NCBI GenBank assembly: GCA_022573715.1
Contig: JACZTL010000023.1
Coordinates: 1 to 48,559 of the forward strand
Source of the DNA: Bacteroidota bacterium
GTDB taxonomy: Bacteria > Bacteroidota > Ignavibacteria > Ignavibacteriales > Ignavibacteriaceae
DNA: 48,559 bases
Direction of reading: 5' to 3'
Part shown: positions 8,609-16,715 of the stretch, one piece after another
Position numbering within the stretch: the stretch's first letter is position 1
Layout: each line of letters starts with the position of its first letter
Translations under genes and position numbers: made by a program
The notes under the pieces: model-generated
Databases searched by the model: none
The model's input: only the letters and a program-made list of their open reading frames with translations
Told to the model about the DNA's origin: nothing

Positions 8609-10562
8609 TTAATTTATTTGGAAAATTTATTGGTTTATATTTTTCATCTAACTTTCTAAGATATTCATTTTCTAATTTATGTGCCTGCATTTCTTGATAA
8701 GCAGAGGTTGCTTCATTTTTTGCTTCTTCAAAAGTTTTAACATGTGCAGGTATTTTCTTGTTAAGTCTCAATATAGAATGACCTCCGTAATTCTTGAACA
8801 GTCCCGAAATATCACCTGGATTTTTTAGCGTAAAAGCTTTTTGAGTAAGGTTGTTATATTTAGCCTCTCTAAGTCCCCAACTGCCGGCTTTCTTTTTGAA
8901 TCCCGGTCTTTCAGTATATTTTGCTGCTAGACTATCAAAATTTTCGCCTTTTTTTATTAATTCAGAATAATGTTTTATAAGTGAATCTTTTTTTGAAAAT
9001 ATTTCGCTGAAGTCAATTTTATCGGGCCACATAAATCTTTTTCTATTATTTTTAAAGAATTCAAGAAACTTGACACTGTCTATTTTTACTTTGTTCCAAA
9101 CTTCATTCTGCTGAAGACTGAAAATTAGAATACCTTTTTTGTACTCTTTCATTATATCAGCAAATTTAGGATTTAAGTCCTCTAGTCTTGATGATTCAAT
9201 TTCCAGCACTTTATCCTGACTGATTTTATCAATAGCTTTTGCCAAAAAATTAGCAGTCATTTTTTTGTTAATATATTCTTTTTTGGTTTTAATAGTTGAA
9301 AGAACGTCGTTAATCGAAAAGGTTTTTCCTTTGAATGAGAATAAAGTCAAATCTTTTAATTTGTCTATGGATTTATTTGATTGACCAACTATAAGTGTGT
9401 CGGCGCTTTTAACTAATTTTACAAAATTAGTAGCCTCAAATTTGTATTTATATTTTACTTTTAATTGCGAAGCTAATTTTTCTTTTGCTTGCTCGAATCT
9501 GTTTTTCTTGAATAATTGTACCAGTTCTTTTTTATCTTCTTCGTAAGTAGATGGGGAAAGTTTACCGGTTAATTTAATTATGTGGTAACCGTATCTTGTT
9601 TTAACAATACCGGAAAGATCTCCTGTTTTTTTTAAATTAAAAGCAGCCTCATCAAATGATTTTACCATGGCTCTGCGTTTGAAAAAACCCAAGTCACCGC
9701 CCATGTCCTTACTTCCGGTGTCATTAGAATATTTTTTAGCAAGATCACTAAAATTACCGCCAATTTTCAAACTATCAAATATCATCTTTACTTGATTGTA
9801 TGCCATTGATGTATCCGTTTTACCTTTGTTTGTAAAACTGATTAATATATGACTTGCTCGTATTTCAGGAACTCTTTTCCTTTTATCTGTTATTTTTATT
9901 ATATGATAACCGTATTTAGTATTAACAATGTTCGGGTATACCTTACCTACCTTCAATGAATAAACTGCATTTTCAAATGATAAAGGTAAAGAACCTGCTG
10001 TTGTATAATATATGTCTCCGCCTTCTTTTGCAGAATTTCTGTCTTGAGAATATTTCTTTGCAAGTATGCTGAAGTCAATTCCTTTTTTAATACTTTGCAG
10101 AACAGTTTCAGCCATTTTATAAGTGGAATCTTCTTTTCCTTTTTGGGGAATCAACATAATATGGCTCACTCTGTATTCCCATTTTCTTCTTTCGTATAAC
10201 TTTCTAGTTTCAGGTTCAATAAGTTTTTTTTCTATTAGAAAACTGGAAGCAATACTTTCTTTATATTCATTAAGTTCATTTAAGATCGAAGGATCTTTAT
10301 CTAATCCTCTTTCCTTAGCATCGGCTAATTTCATTAGATATTTTACATAAAGATCTAAAAATATTTTATAGTCATCAACTGTTCCTTTTTTAGCTTTATC
10401 TATACCGCCAACATTTTTTGAATAAGCAGTTTCAAATTCTTTTAATGTTATGCTTTGATTTTTGAATTTAGCTACAATTATTTCATCTTTTCTTGATTGT
10501 GCCCACATTATTGTGCAAGCAAAAATAATCGTCAATAATATTATTGTGAGCTTTGTATGCAT
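8592..10562 (-). CDS. Secreted peptidyl-prolyl isomerase with multiple PpiC domains
   Basis: The product is 656 residues with a signal peptide (LTIILLTIIFACTIMWA). A SurA-type helical region follows (residues 25-125), then two clear parvulin domains. The first runs about 130-228 (VSHIMLIPQ, KYSQDRNSAKEGGDI, KYGYHIIKI). The second runs about 233-335 (RASHILISF, KYSNDTGSKDMGGDLGFF, RYGYHIIKL). A third, more diverged copy lies near 510-610 (FDSLAAKYTERPGFKKKAGSWG, YGGHSILRL). It would act in the periplasm on outer-membrane or secreted clients. The ATG is preceded by a good AGGA ribosome binding site. It is the first of three SurA-like genes that overlap or abut, 106 bases after metG. Confidence 0.88.
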   Translation of the reverse strand: MHTKLTIILLTIIFACTIMWAQSRKDEIIVAKFKNQSITLKEFETAYSKNVGGIDKAKKGTVDDYKIFLDLYVKYLMKLADAKERGLDKDPSILNELNEYKESIASSFLIEKKLIEPETRKLYERRKWEYRVSHIMLIPQKGKEDSTYKMAETVLQSIKKGIDFSILAKKYSQDRNSAKEGGDIYYTTAGSLPLSFENAVYSLKVGKVYPNIVNTKYGYHIIKITDKRKRVPEIRASHILISFTNKGKTDTSMAYNQVKMIFDSLKIGGNFSDLAKKYSNDTGSKDMGGDLGFFKRRAMVKSFDEAAFNLKKTGDLSGIVKTRYGYHIIKLTGKLSPSTYEEDKKELVQLFKKNRFEQAKEKLASQLKVKYKYKFEATNFVKLVKSADTLIVGQSNKSIDKLKDLTLFSFKGKTFSINDVLSTIKTKKEYINKKMTANFLAKAIDKISQDKVLEIESSRLEDLNPKFADIMKEYKKGILIFSLQQNEVWNKVKIDSVKFLEFFKNNRKRFMWPDKIDFSEIFSKKDSLIKHYSELIKKGENFDSLAAKYTERPGFKKKAGSWGLREAKYNNLTQKAFTLKNPGDISGLFKNYGGHSILRLNKKIPAHVKTFEEAKNEATSAYQEMQAHKLENEYLRKLDEKYKPINFPNKLSEAFK

Positions 10563-10668
10563 ATTTCCTATCTCCCTTTTATATAGTTCTGATTTTTCAT
10601 TAATTAATTTTGATTAGTTATTTCGGGATGTCTTTTTAATTAATAATAGTGATAGACTTACACTTTTG

Positions 10669-12708
10669 TCATTTTACTCTTGTTCCAATTTTCACTGAAT
10701 CATCTACTTCAATTATTTTTAATTTGCCATCCTCGTTTTCAGCAGCTAATAACATTCCCTCAGATACTTGTCCCATTAGTTTAACCGGTTTAAGATTTGC
10801 TACAATCACAATCTTTTTATTTAATATATCTTCAGGGCTATAATCTTTTGCAATTCCAGCAATTATTTGTCTTTCTCCGTTACTGGTTTCTACTTTTAAT
10901 TTCATCAATTTTTGACTTTTCTCAACTTTTTCAGCAGCTAATATTTTGGCTACTTTCAATTCAACTTTAAAGAAGTCATCAATTGTTACCAAACCATTTT
11001 CATTTACAACAGTTGAATTTGATTTACCCAGGTTTTCAATCTGTTTCTCAATCACATCATCCTCAATTTTTTTGAATAGTATTTCTGTCTTATTCAAAGT
11101 ATGTCCGGGGGATAAATTTTCTTCTCCGCATTTATCCCATTCCGTAGATTCAGTATTTAACATTTCAAATATTTTCTCAGAAGAATTTGGAATAACAGGA
11201 TAAAATATCTCAGCTAAAGTATAAATGACTTGTAAACAAACATAAAGTGTTGTACCGCATTTATCCTTATCATTATTTACCGTAGCCCATGGCTCTGAAT
11301 CGTTAAAATATTTGTTAGCATCTCTTGCAAGTTGCATTGCTTCAAATACGCCTTCTTTTATTTTATATTTTTCAAAAAGTTCCCCGACTTTTTTAGAACT
11401 TACTTTGGCCAGCTCAAGCAAATCGTTATCAATTTTATCAAGTTTTTTCTTCCCCGGTACTTTACCGTCAAAATGTTTTTTAACAAATGTAAATGTTCGA
11501 TTGATAAAATTGCCTAATGTATCAGCAAGTTCATTATTATTGCGGGCTTGGAATTCTTTCCAGTAAAAATCCGTATCGCGTGTTTCGGGCAAATTAGAAG
11601 CCAATGTATATCGAAGTGGATCGGCAGGGAATATGTCTAAGAATTCATGAACATCAATTCCCCAATTTCTGCTTTTTGAAAATTTCTTTCCTTCAAAATT
11701 TAAAAACTCATTTGCAGGTACGTTTTGTGGTAATATATACTTGTCTTTTTCACCGTCATTCCACGCCATCAGCATAGCAGGGAAAACAATACAGTGAAAA
11801 ACCACGTTATCTTTGCCGATAAAAGCAACGTATTTTGTTTTTTTATTTTGCCAGTAATCTTTCCAAAGATTTTCTTTGCCGATATTTTTTGAATATTCTT
11901 TTGTTGCCGAGATATAACCCAATACCGCTTCGAACCAAACGTATAAAACCTTACCTTTGGAGGAATCCAAAGGAACTTTTACACCCCAGTCCAAATCTCT
12001 TGTTACTGCTCTTTCTTGCAAGCCATTTTTAAACCAGCCTCTGCAGTATTGAAGAACATTTTCTTTCCATCCGTATTTTTCATTCATTTCATTTATGTAT
12101 TCTTCTAACCTTGTTTGGAATTTAGCCAGGGGAAAATACCAATGCGATGTTTCTTTAAGTGTGGGTGATCCTCCCGATATTTTGCTTTTAGGGTTTTTCA
12201 GTTCATTCGGTTTGTACAATGCACCGCAGTTTTCACATTCATCGCTTCGTGCTTCTTCGTTACCGCAGTTGGGACAAGTTCCTTCAACATATCTGTCGGG
12301 CAGAAACATTTTGGCTTTTTTGTCATAAAACTGTTTAGTCTTTTTCTCTTTTAAAATTCCTTGGTTGTAAAACTCAAGAAAAAATTCCTGTGCAGTTTTG
12401 TGATGACCGGGTAAACTTGTTCTTGAGTAAATATCAAAACTCATTTCAAATTTTTCGAAAGCATCTTTATTTATTTTATGGAATCGGTCGATAATTACCT
12501 GGGGTGTTACACCTTCCTTATCGGCACTGATTGTAATGGGAACGCCGTGTTCATCCGAGCCGCAAATGTATAGAACATCGTTACCTTTCAGCCTGTTGTA
12601 GCGTACATAAATATCCGCAGGAAGATAAGCTCCGCTGAGGTGACCCAAATGTATTGGTCCGTTTACATAAGGCAGAGCAGAAGTAACAAGTATTTTTTCT
12701 TTACCCAA
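10669..12708 (-). CDS. metG: Methionyl-tRNA synthetase
   Basis: This 679-residue class I aminoacyl-tRNA synthetase charges tRNA-Met. The HIGH motif appears as HLGH (residues 20-23) after SALPYVNGPI. A zinc knuckle CPNCGNEEARSDECENCG lies near 144-161. The KMSKS motif is KKFSKSRNWG near 343. The C-terminal OB-fold tRNA-binding domain (about 575-679) contains VELKVAKILAAEKVEKSQKL and GLLxA-type residues, so this is the long form that dimerises through the appended domain. The start is TTG at 12708; no ATG precedes it in frame and the N-terminus fits the family. It is preceded by a structured 285-base non-coding stretch and followed by the isomerase cluster. Confidence 0.97.
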   Translation of the reverse strand: MGKEKILVTSALPYVNGPIHLGHLSGAYLPADIYVRYNRLKGNDVLYICGSDEHGVPITISADKEGVTPQVIIDRFHKINKDAFEKFEMSFDIYSRTSLPGHHKTAQEFFLEFYNQGILKEKKTKQFYDKKAKMFLPDRYVEGTCPNCGNEEARSDECENCGALYKPNELKNPKSKISGGSPTLKETSHWYFPLAKFQTRLEEYINEMNEKYGWKENVLQYCRGWFKNGLQERAVTRDLDWGVKVPLDSSKGKVLYVWFEAVLGYISATKEYSKNIGKENLWKDYWQNKKTKYVAFIGKDNVVFHCIVFPAMLMAWNDGEKDKYILPQNVPANEFLNFEGKKFSKSRNWGIDVHEFLDIFPADPLRYTLASNLPETRDTDFYWKEFQARNNNELADTLGNFINRTFTFVKKHFDGKVPGKKKLDKIDNDLLELAKVSSKKVGELFEKYKIKEGVFEAMQLARDANKYFNDSEPWATVNNDKDKCGTTLYVCLQVIYTLAEIFYPVIPNSSEKIFEMLNTESTEWDKCGEENLSPGHTLNKTEILFKKIEDDVIEKQIENLGKSNSTVVNENGLVTIDDFFKVELKVAKILAAEKVEKSQKLMKLKVETSNGERQIIAGIAKDYSPEDILNKKIVIVANLKPVKLMGQVSEGMLLAAENEDGKLKIIEVDDSVKIGTRVK

Positions 12709-12788
12709 TTCCGTTTCCGGTTATATAAAAAATAAGTCTTTAAATATAATAATTTTGGCAGGAAATTAGGAAAATATTAATAAAAAAA

Positions 12789-12844
12789 GGGGAGTAAATA
12801 AAATATCTTTCAGCCTATAAACCAAAAAATAAATTTTACTCCCC
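12789..12844 (-). terminator. Rho-independent terminator-like hairpin
   Basis: A perfect 10-base stem GGGGAGTAAA (12789-12798) pairs with TTTACTCCCC (12835-12844). On the minus strand it is followed by seven T residues (12782-12788). The loop is long (36 bases), unusual for a simple terminator. It lies between the ABC ATPase gene and metG and could end transcripts from upstream, or be one end of a mobile element remnant. Confidence 0.5.
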
Positions 12845-12850
12845 GTGGTG

Positions 12851-12884
12851 CCTAGAATCACTGAGGGAATGAGCGATTCTTAGG
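12851..12884. repeat. Imperfect palindrome with bulged T (possible IS200/IS605-type end)
   Basis: CCTAGAATCACT (12851-12862) pairs with AGCGATTCTTAGG (12872-12884), giving eleven base pairs with one extrahelical T (12880) and one mismatch around a GA-rich loop. Short hairpins with an unpaired T are the hallmark recognised by Y1 HUH transposases of the IS200/IS605 and RAYT group. No transposase gene is present, so this would be a non-autonomous or decayed copy. The identification is an inference from shape only. Confidence 0.35.
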
Positions 12885-12932
12885 ATTAGAATTATAAATT
12901 TATAAGATTTAAATTGAAATGATGTGACGGAG

Positions 12933-13003
12933 AACAAATTTAAATATCAAATTTCAAACTACAAATGACAATTAAATTCCAAATACCAAATTCTAAAATT
13001 AAA
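12933..13003. repeat. Degenerate caaat-type low-complexity repeat
   Basis: About 70 bases are built of irregular variants of caaatttcaaa, aattccaaa and taccaaattc. Such decayed A/C-biased strings recur between genes in many environmental genomes of this kind. The stretch lies directly downstream of the ABC ATPase stop and carries no reading frame. Confidence 0.5.
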
Positions 13004-13007
13004 AATC

Positions 13008-13739
13008 TTACTTGCAGGTTCTTTCAATAAAATCGACAATTATTTTATCTTTAGAGTTGAGAAGATCGTCCGGAGAGCCGTGGAAATAAATTTTACCATC
13101 GTATATCATAGCAACAGAAGATGCAACATTCTTTACGCTGTACATATCGTGTGTTACTAAAACGGAAGTTACATTTAACTTTTCGCTTAACTCTTTTATT
13201 AAATTGTCAATATTATTCGACATAATCGGGTCCAAGCCTGTTGTCGGTTCATCGTATAAAATATATTCCGGATTTGTAATTAGTGCTCTTGCAAGTGCGG
13301 CTCTTTTTTTCATTCCTCCGGAAAGTTCTGCAGGCTTTACTTTTTGTGTGCCGGGCAGACCTACAAGTTCTAATTTTTCAGAAACAAGCTTTTCAATCTC
13401 TTTTTTTGATTGTGTGTTTTTAGTTTCAACAAGCGGTAAAGCAACGTTTTCTTCTACTGTCATAGAATCGAATAATGCTGAGCCTTGAAAAAGAAATCCG
13501 AATTTTTTTCTTAATTCATATAATTCGTTCTGATTTAGTTTATCAATAATTTGTCCTCCTACTTTCACGTTACCTTCGTCGGGTGTTAAAAGTCCCACAA
13601 TGTGTTTAAGCAAAACACTTTTGCCGCATCCACTGCTTCCGATAATTACAATTGTTTCCCCTGGATCAATTTGAAGATCAATTCCTTTCAGAACCTCGTT
13701 ATCATCAAAACTTTTATATAGATTATTTATTTCTATCAT
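13008..13739 (-). CDS. MlaF-like ABC transporter ATP-binding protein
   Basis: The product is a 243-residue ABC ATPase of the Mla/Ttg2A lipid-asymmetry group. Walker A is GSSGCGKS (residues 34-41), the signature is LSGGMKKRAALARAL, and Walker B with D-loop is YILYDEPTTGLDP. VLVTHDM gives the switch histidine. The GGM variant of the signature and the phrase FGFLFQGSALFDSMTVEENVALPL are characteristic of MlaF. It would energise phospholipid transport between inner and outer membranes. The expected MlaE permease and MlaD substrate-binding protein are not adjacent: the next gene upstream is TonB-like, across 148 non-coding bases. Confidence 0.9.
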   Translation of the reverse strand: MIEINNLYKSFDDNEVLKGIDLQIDPGETIVIIGSSGCGKSVLLKHIVGLLTPDEGNVKVGGQIIDKLNQNELYELRKKFGFLFQGSALFDSMTVEENVALPLVETKNTQSKKEIEKLVSEKLELVGLPGTQKVKPAELSGGMKKRAALARALITNPEYILYDEPTTGLDPIMSNNIDNLIKELSEKLNVTSVLVTHDMYSVKNVASSVAMIYDGKIYFHGSPDDLLNSKDKIIVDFIERTCK

Positions 13740-13887
13740 TAGAAAAACATATAATAAATTTTATTTATCAAAAATACATAAAATAACTTCTCTGATAGCA
13801 GTTAATTTTTTATTTATCCCTTTAAGTTTTAAAATAAAATTTAATATAGAAAGATGTGTATGATAAATAAAATTGTAAGGTTAACTT

Positions 13888-14505
13888 TTAATTGAACCTG
13901 TAAGTTTTTTCAACCCAATAAACAATATTGTTATCTTTGATTTTTACAGGTTCCCATTTTGATTTATAGGCCGCTGTAATTACACTCTGCAAACATTTTT
14001 GTGAGTCCGTTGTATTTGCGATTACTTTATGTTTAATTACTTTTCCATCTGTACTGATTTTTAATTCTATCTCAATTAAACCTTTTACATTTTCATCAAC
14101 ATTTTGTGGCAAAACTTCTAGTATCTGCCTTGGAACGAAAGGTAATTGTGGCGCGTCAAGCGTCGCTCCCTTCACGAATACATTGGAATTCCCTTTCCCA
14201 TTGTTTTCTTTTTTAGTTATCGAAACAACTTCTTCGTCAGGCAAAATTTCCGGTTCATCAATTATACCGGGCGTGAATATTTTTGGCTCTTGAGGTTTTG
14301 GATTTGCAATATTATCCTGTTTAGTGTTTGGTGCAATATCATTTATTGTGAATAAGAGTGACTGGTATTCTACCGGCGGAGGAGAAGGTGGTGCAATGTA
14401 CGGAAAGAACAAAAACAATAGTATGCAAACTGAAAGACTTGAAATTAGACTTAATTTAAAATTAATCCTATATTCATTCTTTAATATTTTGAACCGCTCT
14501 ATCAT
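13888..14505 (-). CDS. TonB-like energy-transducing protein
   Basis: The product is a 205-residue inner-membrane protein. It has a short cytosolic N-terminus, one transmembrane segment (about residues 17-37, LSLISSLSVCILLFLFFPY) and a proline-rich periplasmic spacer (PPSPPPVEYQ ... NPKPQEPK). A TonB C-terminal domain follows (about 110-205) with the pattern VKGLIEIELKISTDGKVIKHKV and AYKSKWEPVKIKDNNIVYWVEKTYRF. TonB passes proton-motive energy to outer-membrane receptors. It starts 14 bases after the GWxTD gene, so the two are probably co-transcribed. No ExbB/ExbD genes are present here. Confidence 0.88.
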   Translation of the reverse strand: MIERFKILKNEYRINFKLSLISSLSVCILLFLFFPYIAPPSPPPVEYQSLLFTINDIAPNTKQDNIANPKPQEPKIFTPGIIDEPEILPDEEVVSITKKENNGKGNSNVFVKGATLDAPQLPFVPRQILEVLPQNVDENVKGLIEIELKISTDGKVIKHKVIANTTDSQKCLQSVITAAYKSKWEPVKIKDNNIVYWVEKTYRFN

Positions 14506-14519
14506 AATCCTGGTAAATG

Positions 14520-16643
14520 TTACTTCCAGGTAAATTTAGTGTTTTGTTGAGTTTCATTTCTTGCAATATGGTCATTTATTTTGATAGTTAAAATGTAATT
14601 TCCAGGTTCATAACCATTCATATCAAGCTGAAAATAAATCTGCGGATCTTTTTCGGTAACCTGGTATTTTGTTGTTAAAATTATTTCTTTGTTTTCATTT
14701 CCCATTCCGAAGATATTCAGTACTGAATTTACTGCTTTACTAAACCCTGATCTGTCATCAGTTTTTTTAATGGTAAGCATCTGTTCAAATTCTCCAACAC
14801 CTCCGTTCAAGTTTACGTTATACAATTCGTAATAAATAAACAATTTATTTTTTTCTGTAAAAATTCCTGAAGGGTTTGGAAGAATATTAATGTTACGTCT
14901 TTTTAAGGTATAATTAATCTTATTTTCTGTTTCGATATCCGAGGCGAGAACTATATCGCTTATATCAAGGCTAATATTATCAAATTTTTTAACAGTAAGT
15001 TTATCGTGGTTAGCTGAAACTCCTTTGTCAATTCCTCTTAGTAATTCCAAAGCAAAATAACCTGAATCGGGTGGTAAGCTTAAGTTTAATGAATTTACCA
15101 ACAATTCTTTACCTTTTGAAAGATTTATTTTTTTTGATTGATCAAAATTATTAAGAGTATCGACAGTAGATTTTTTTAAATTATAATATCCGTCACTGTA
15201 GAAAAATCCAGCAACGTGAGGATAGACATATAAATTATTTTTCAGTAAAGTATCGGCAGCATCAAGTCCGTAATGTATATAAACATCTGTTTCGTTTGAA
15301 TTATTTAAATTTTTAAACTGTGTAATTTGATAAGGTATTTTAAATTTTGGTCCTTCAAATTTAGGATCGTACAGTTCGTTTCTTACTGATTTTACATAGT
15401 TAGCATACCTGTAACTGTCACCGGCAAATTGAGAAACATATCTGCTGCCCGGTGTAGGCGTACTGAATCTGAAGTTTCCATTCATAAAATCATCCGTAAA
15501 ACCAAAAACCATATCGGTATAATACCAGACATCTGTTTTTAAATTTACCTGTGTTCTTCCGCCAGCATTTATGTGGGGTCTGAATCTAATTCTGTTGACG
15601 GGTTCTCCATAACGAAGATAAATATCACCTCTGTCTGTCTGCCATCCGGGTTTATTTTCTTTCGGTAAACTAAAACGCAGATTTGCATAGGTTACTCTTG
15701 AATAATGCTCAAGTAATCTTTCGTTGTATTTTGTTAAATAAAGAGGTTCTTTTATTTTCCAATATTCTTTTATCAACAACCTAATTTCAGCATCTGTAAA
15801 GTCTTCAAACTTATCTTTAAATATCGGCTTTATTAATTCCTTAACAGAATTAAAAGTGAAATCTTCCTCTTCCGCCGAACTCATAAGATATAAAGCCTTT
15901 TTGTATTCTTCATGTGCTTTTTTATTCTGTGAATTTTCATAACAGAGGAGTCCTAAAAAAAGATGGGCAGAATATTCATTGGGTTCAATTTTAACTAACC
16001 TTTCTAAAAAAGGTATTCCTTTTTCAGGTTTACCCAAATCTTCGTACAATGTACTTAAATGTAAAAGAGCCTGTGGGTTATCGGACTCAAGTCTTAGAAT
16101 TTTTAAAAAATAATTTTCTGATTCGTAAAAATCATCCATTGCAAATTCTTCGAGACTAAGCATCGGGCTGAATGGATCATCTTGAAAAACGGATTTGTGA
16201 TAATCGTTAAAATCTTTTTCTTTGAACCTTCCCATTTGAAACAGTGCGGTGATGTTTGTGCTGTCTATCTCTATAATTTTTTCATATTCTTTAAAAGCCA
16301 TTCCGTCACTGAAGGATTCCATCAGCGCGGCTTTAAGCAGTCTTATTTGAATGTTATTTGGGTCCCTAAATAAAGCATTAGTCAGAAGTTTTCTTGCTTT
16401 TGCTCTTCCGTTAATTGTTTTTTCAGATATATAAATTTTCGCAAGTTCAAATTCAGTAAGAGCGGTTTTTTCTTCTCGAATAGATTTTTTTAAAAAATAT
16501 TCTGCTTTATTCAAATCACCTAATTTAACGAACTTTAACCCTGTCAAATAATATCCCTGGGCTGTTGTGTCGGTATCTGAATAGCAGAAAAGAAAATTAG
16601 TACATAGGAGCAATATTAAAACAATTGTATAAATTTGCTTCAT
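14520..16643 (-). CDS. Secreted TPR and GWxTD-domain protein
   Basis: The product is 707 residues. A signal peptide (YTIVLILLLCTNFLFC) precedes tetratricopeptide-like repeats at about residues 25-275 (for example AQGYYLTGLKFVKLGDLNKA and HLFLGLLCYENSQNKKAHEEYKKAL). The defining motif GWQTDRGDIYLRYGEPVNR (about 328-346) begins a GWxTD domain, which is common in Ignavibacteriota, Acidobacteriota and related phyla. The second half is beta-rich with no known catalytic motif. GWxTD proteins have no established biochemical role; the TPR part points to protein-protein scaffolding at the envelope. The TonB-like gene follows after 14 bases. Confidence 0.85.
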   Translation of the reverse strand: MKQIYTIVLILLLCTNFLFCYSDTDTTAQGYYLTGLKFVKLGDLNKAEYFLKKSIREEKTALTEFELAKIYISEKTINGRAKARKLLTNALFRDPNNIQIRLLKAALMESFSDGMAFKEYEKIIEIDSTNITALFQMGRFKEKDFNDYHKSVFQDDPFSPMLSLEEFAMDDFYESENYFLKILRLESDNPQALLHLSTLYEDLGKPEKGIPFLERLVKIEPNEYSAHLFLGLLCYENSQNKKAHEEYKKALYLMSSAEEEDFTFNSVKELIKPIFKDKFEDFTDAEIRLLIKEYWKIKEPLYLTKYNERLLEHYSRVTYANLRFSLPKENKPGWQTDRGDIYLRYGEPVNRIRFRPHINAGGRTQVNLKTDVWYYTDMVFGFTDDFMNGNFRFSTPTPGSRYVSQFAGDSYRYANYVKSVRNELYDPKFEGPKFKIPYQITQFKNLNNSNETDVYIHYGLDAADTLLKNNLYVYPHVAGFFYSDGYYNLKKSTVDTLNNFDQSKKINLSKGKELLVNSLNLSLPPDSGYFALELLRGIDKGVSANHDKLTVKKFDNISLDISDIVLASDIETENKINYTLKRRNINILPNPSGIFTEKNKLFIYYELYNVNLNGGVGEFEQMLTIKKTDDRSGFSKAVNSVLNIFGMGNENKEIILTTKYQVTEKDPQIYFQLDMNGYEPGNYILTIKINDHIARNETQQNTKFTWK

Positions 16644-16715
16644 TTACTTATCATCATCCTTATTTTAAGTAAGTTAACATTCCTAAAATATCAAATCAAT
16701 GATAATCAAAACGAA

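Noticed and set aside
10649-13488. Open frames on the plus strand opposite metG and the ABC ATPase
   Set aside because: They are low-complexity shadows of the real minus-strand genes, with no start signals or recognisable families.
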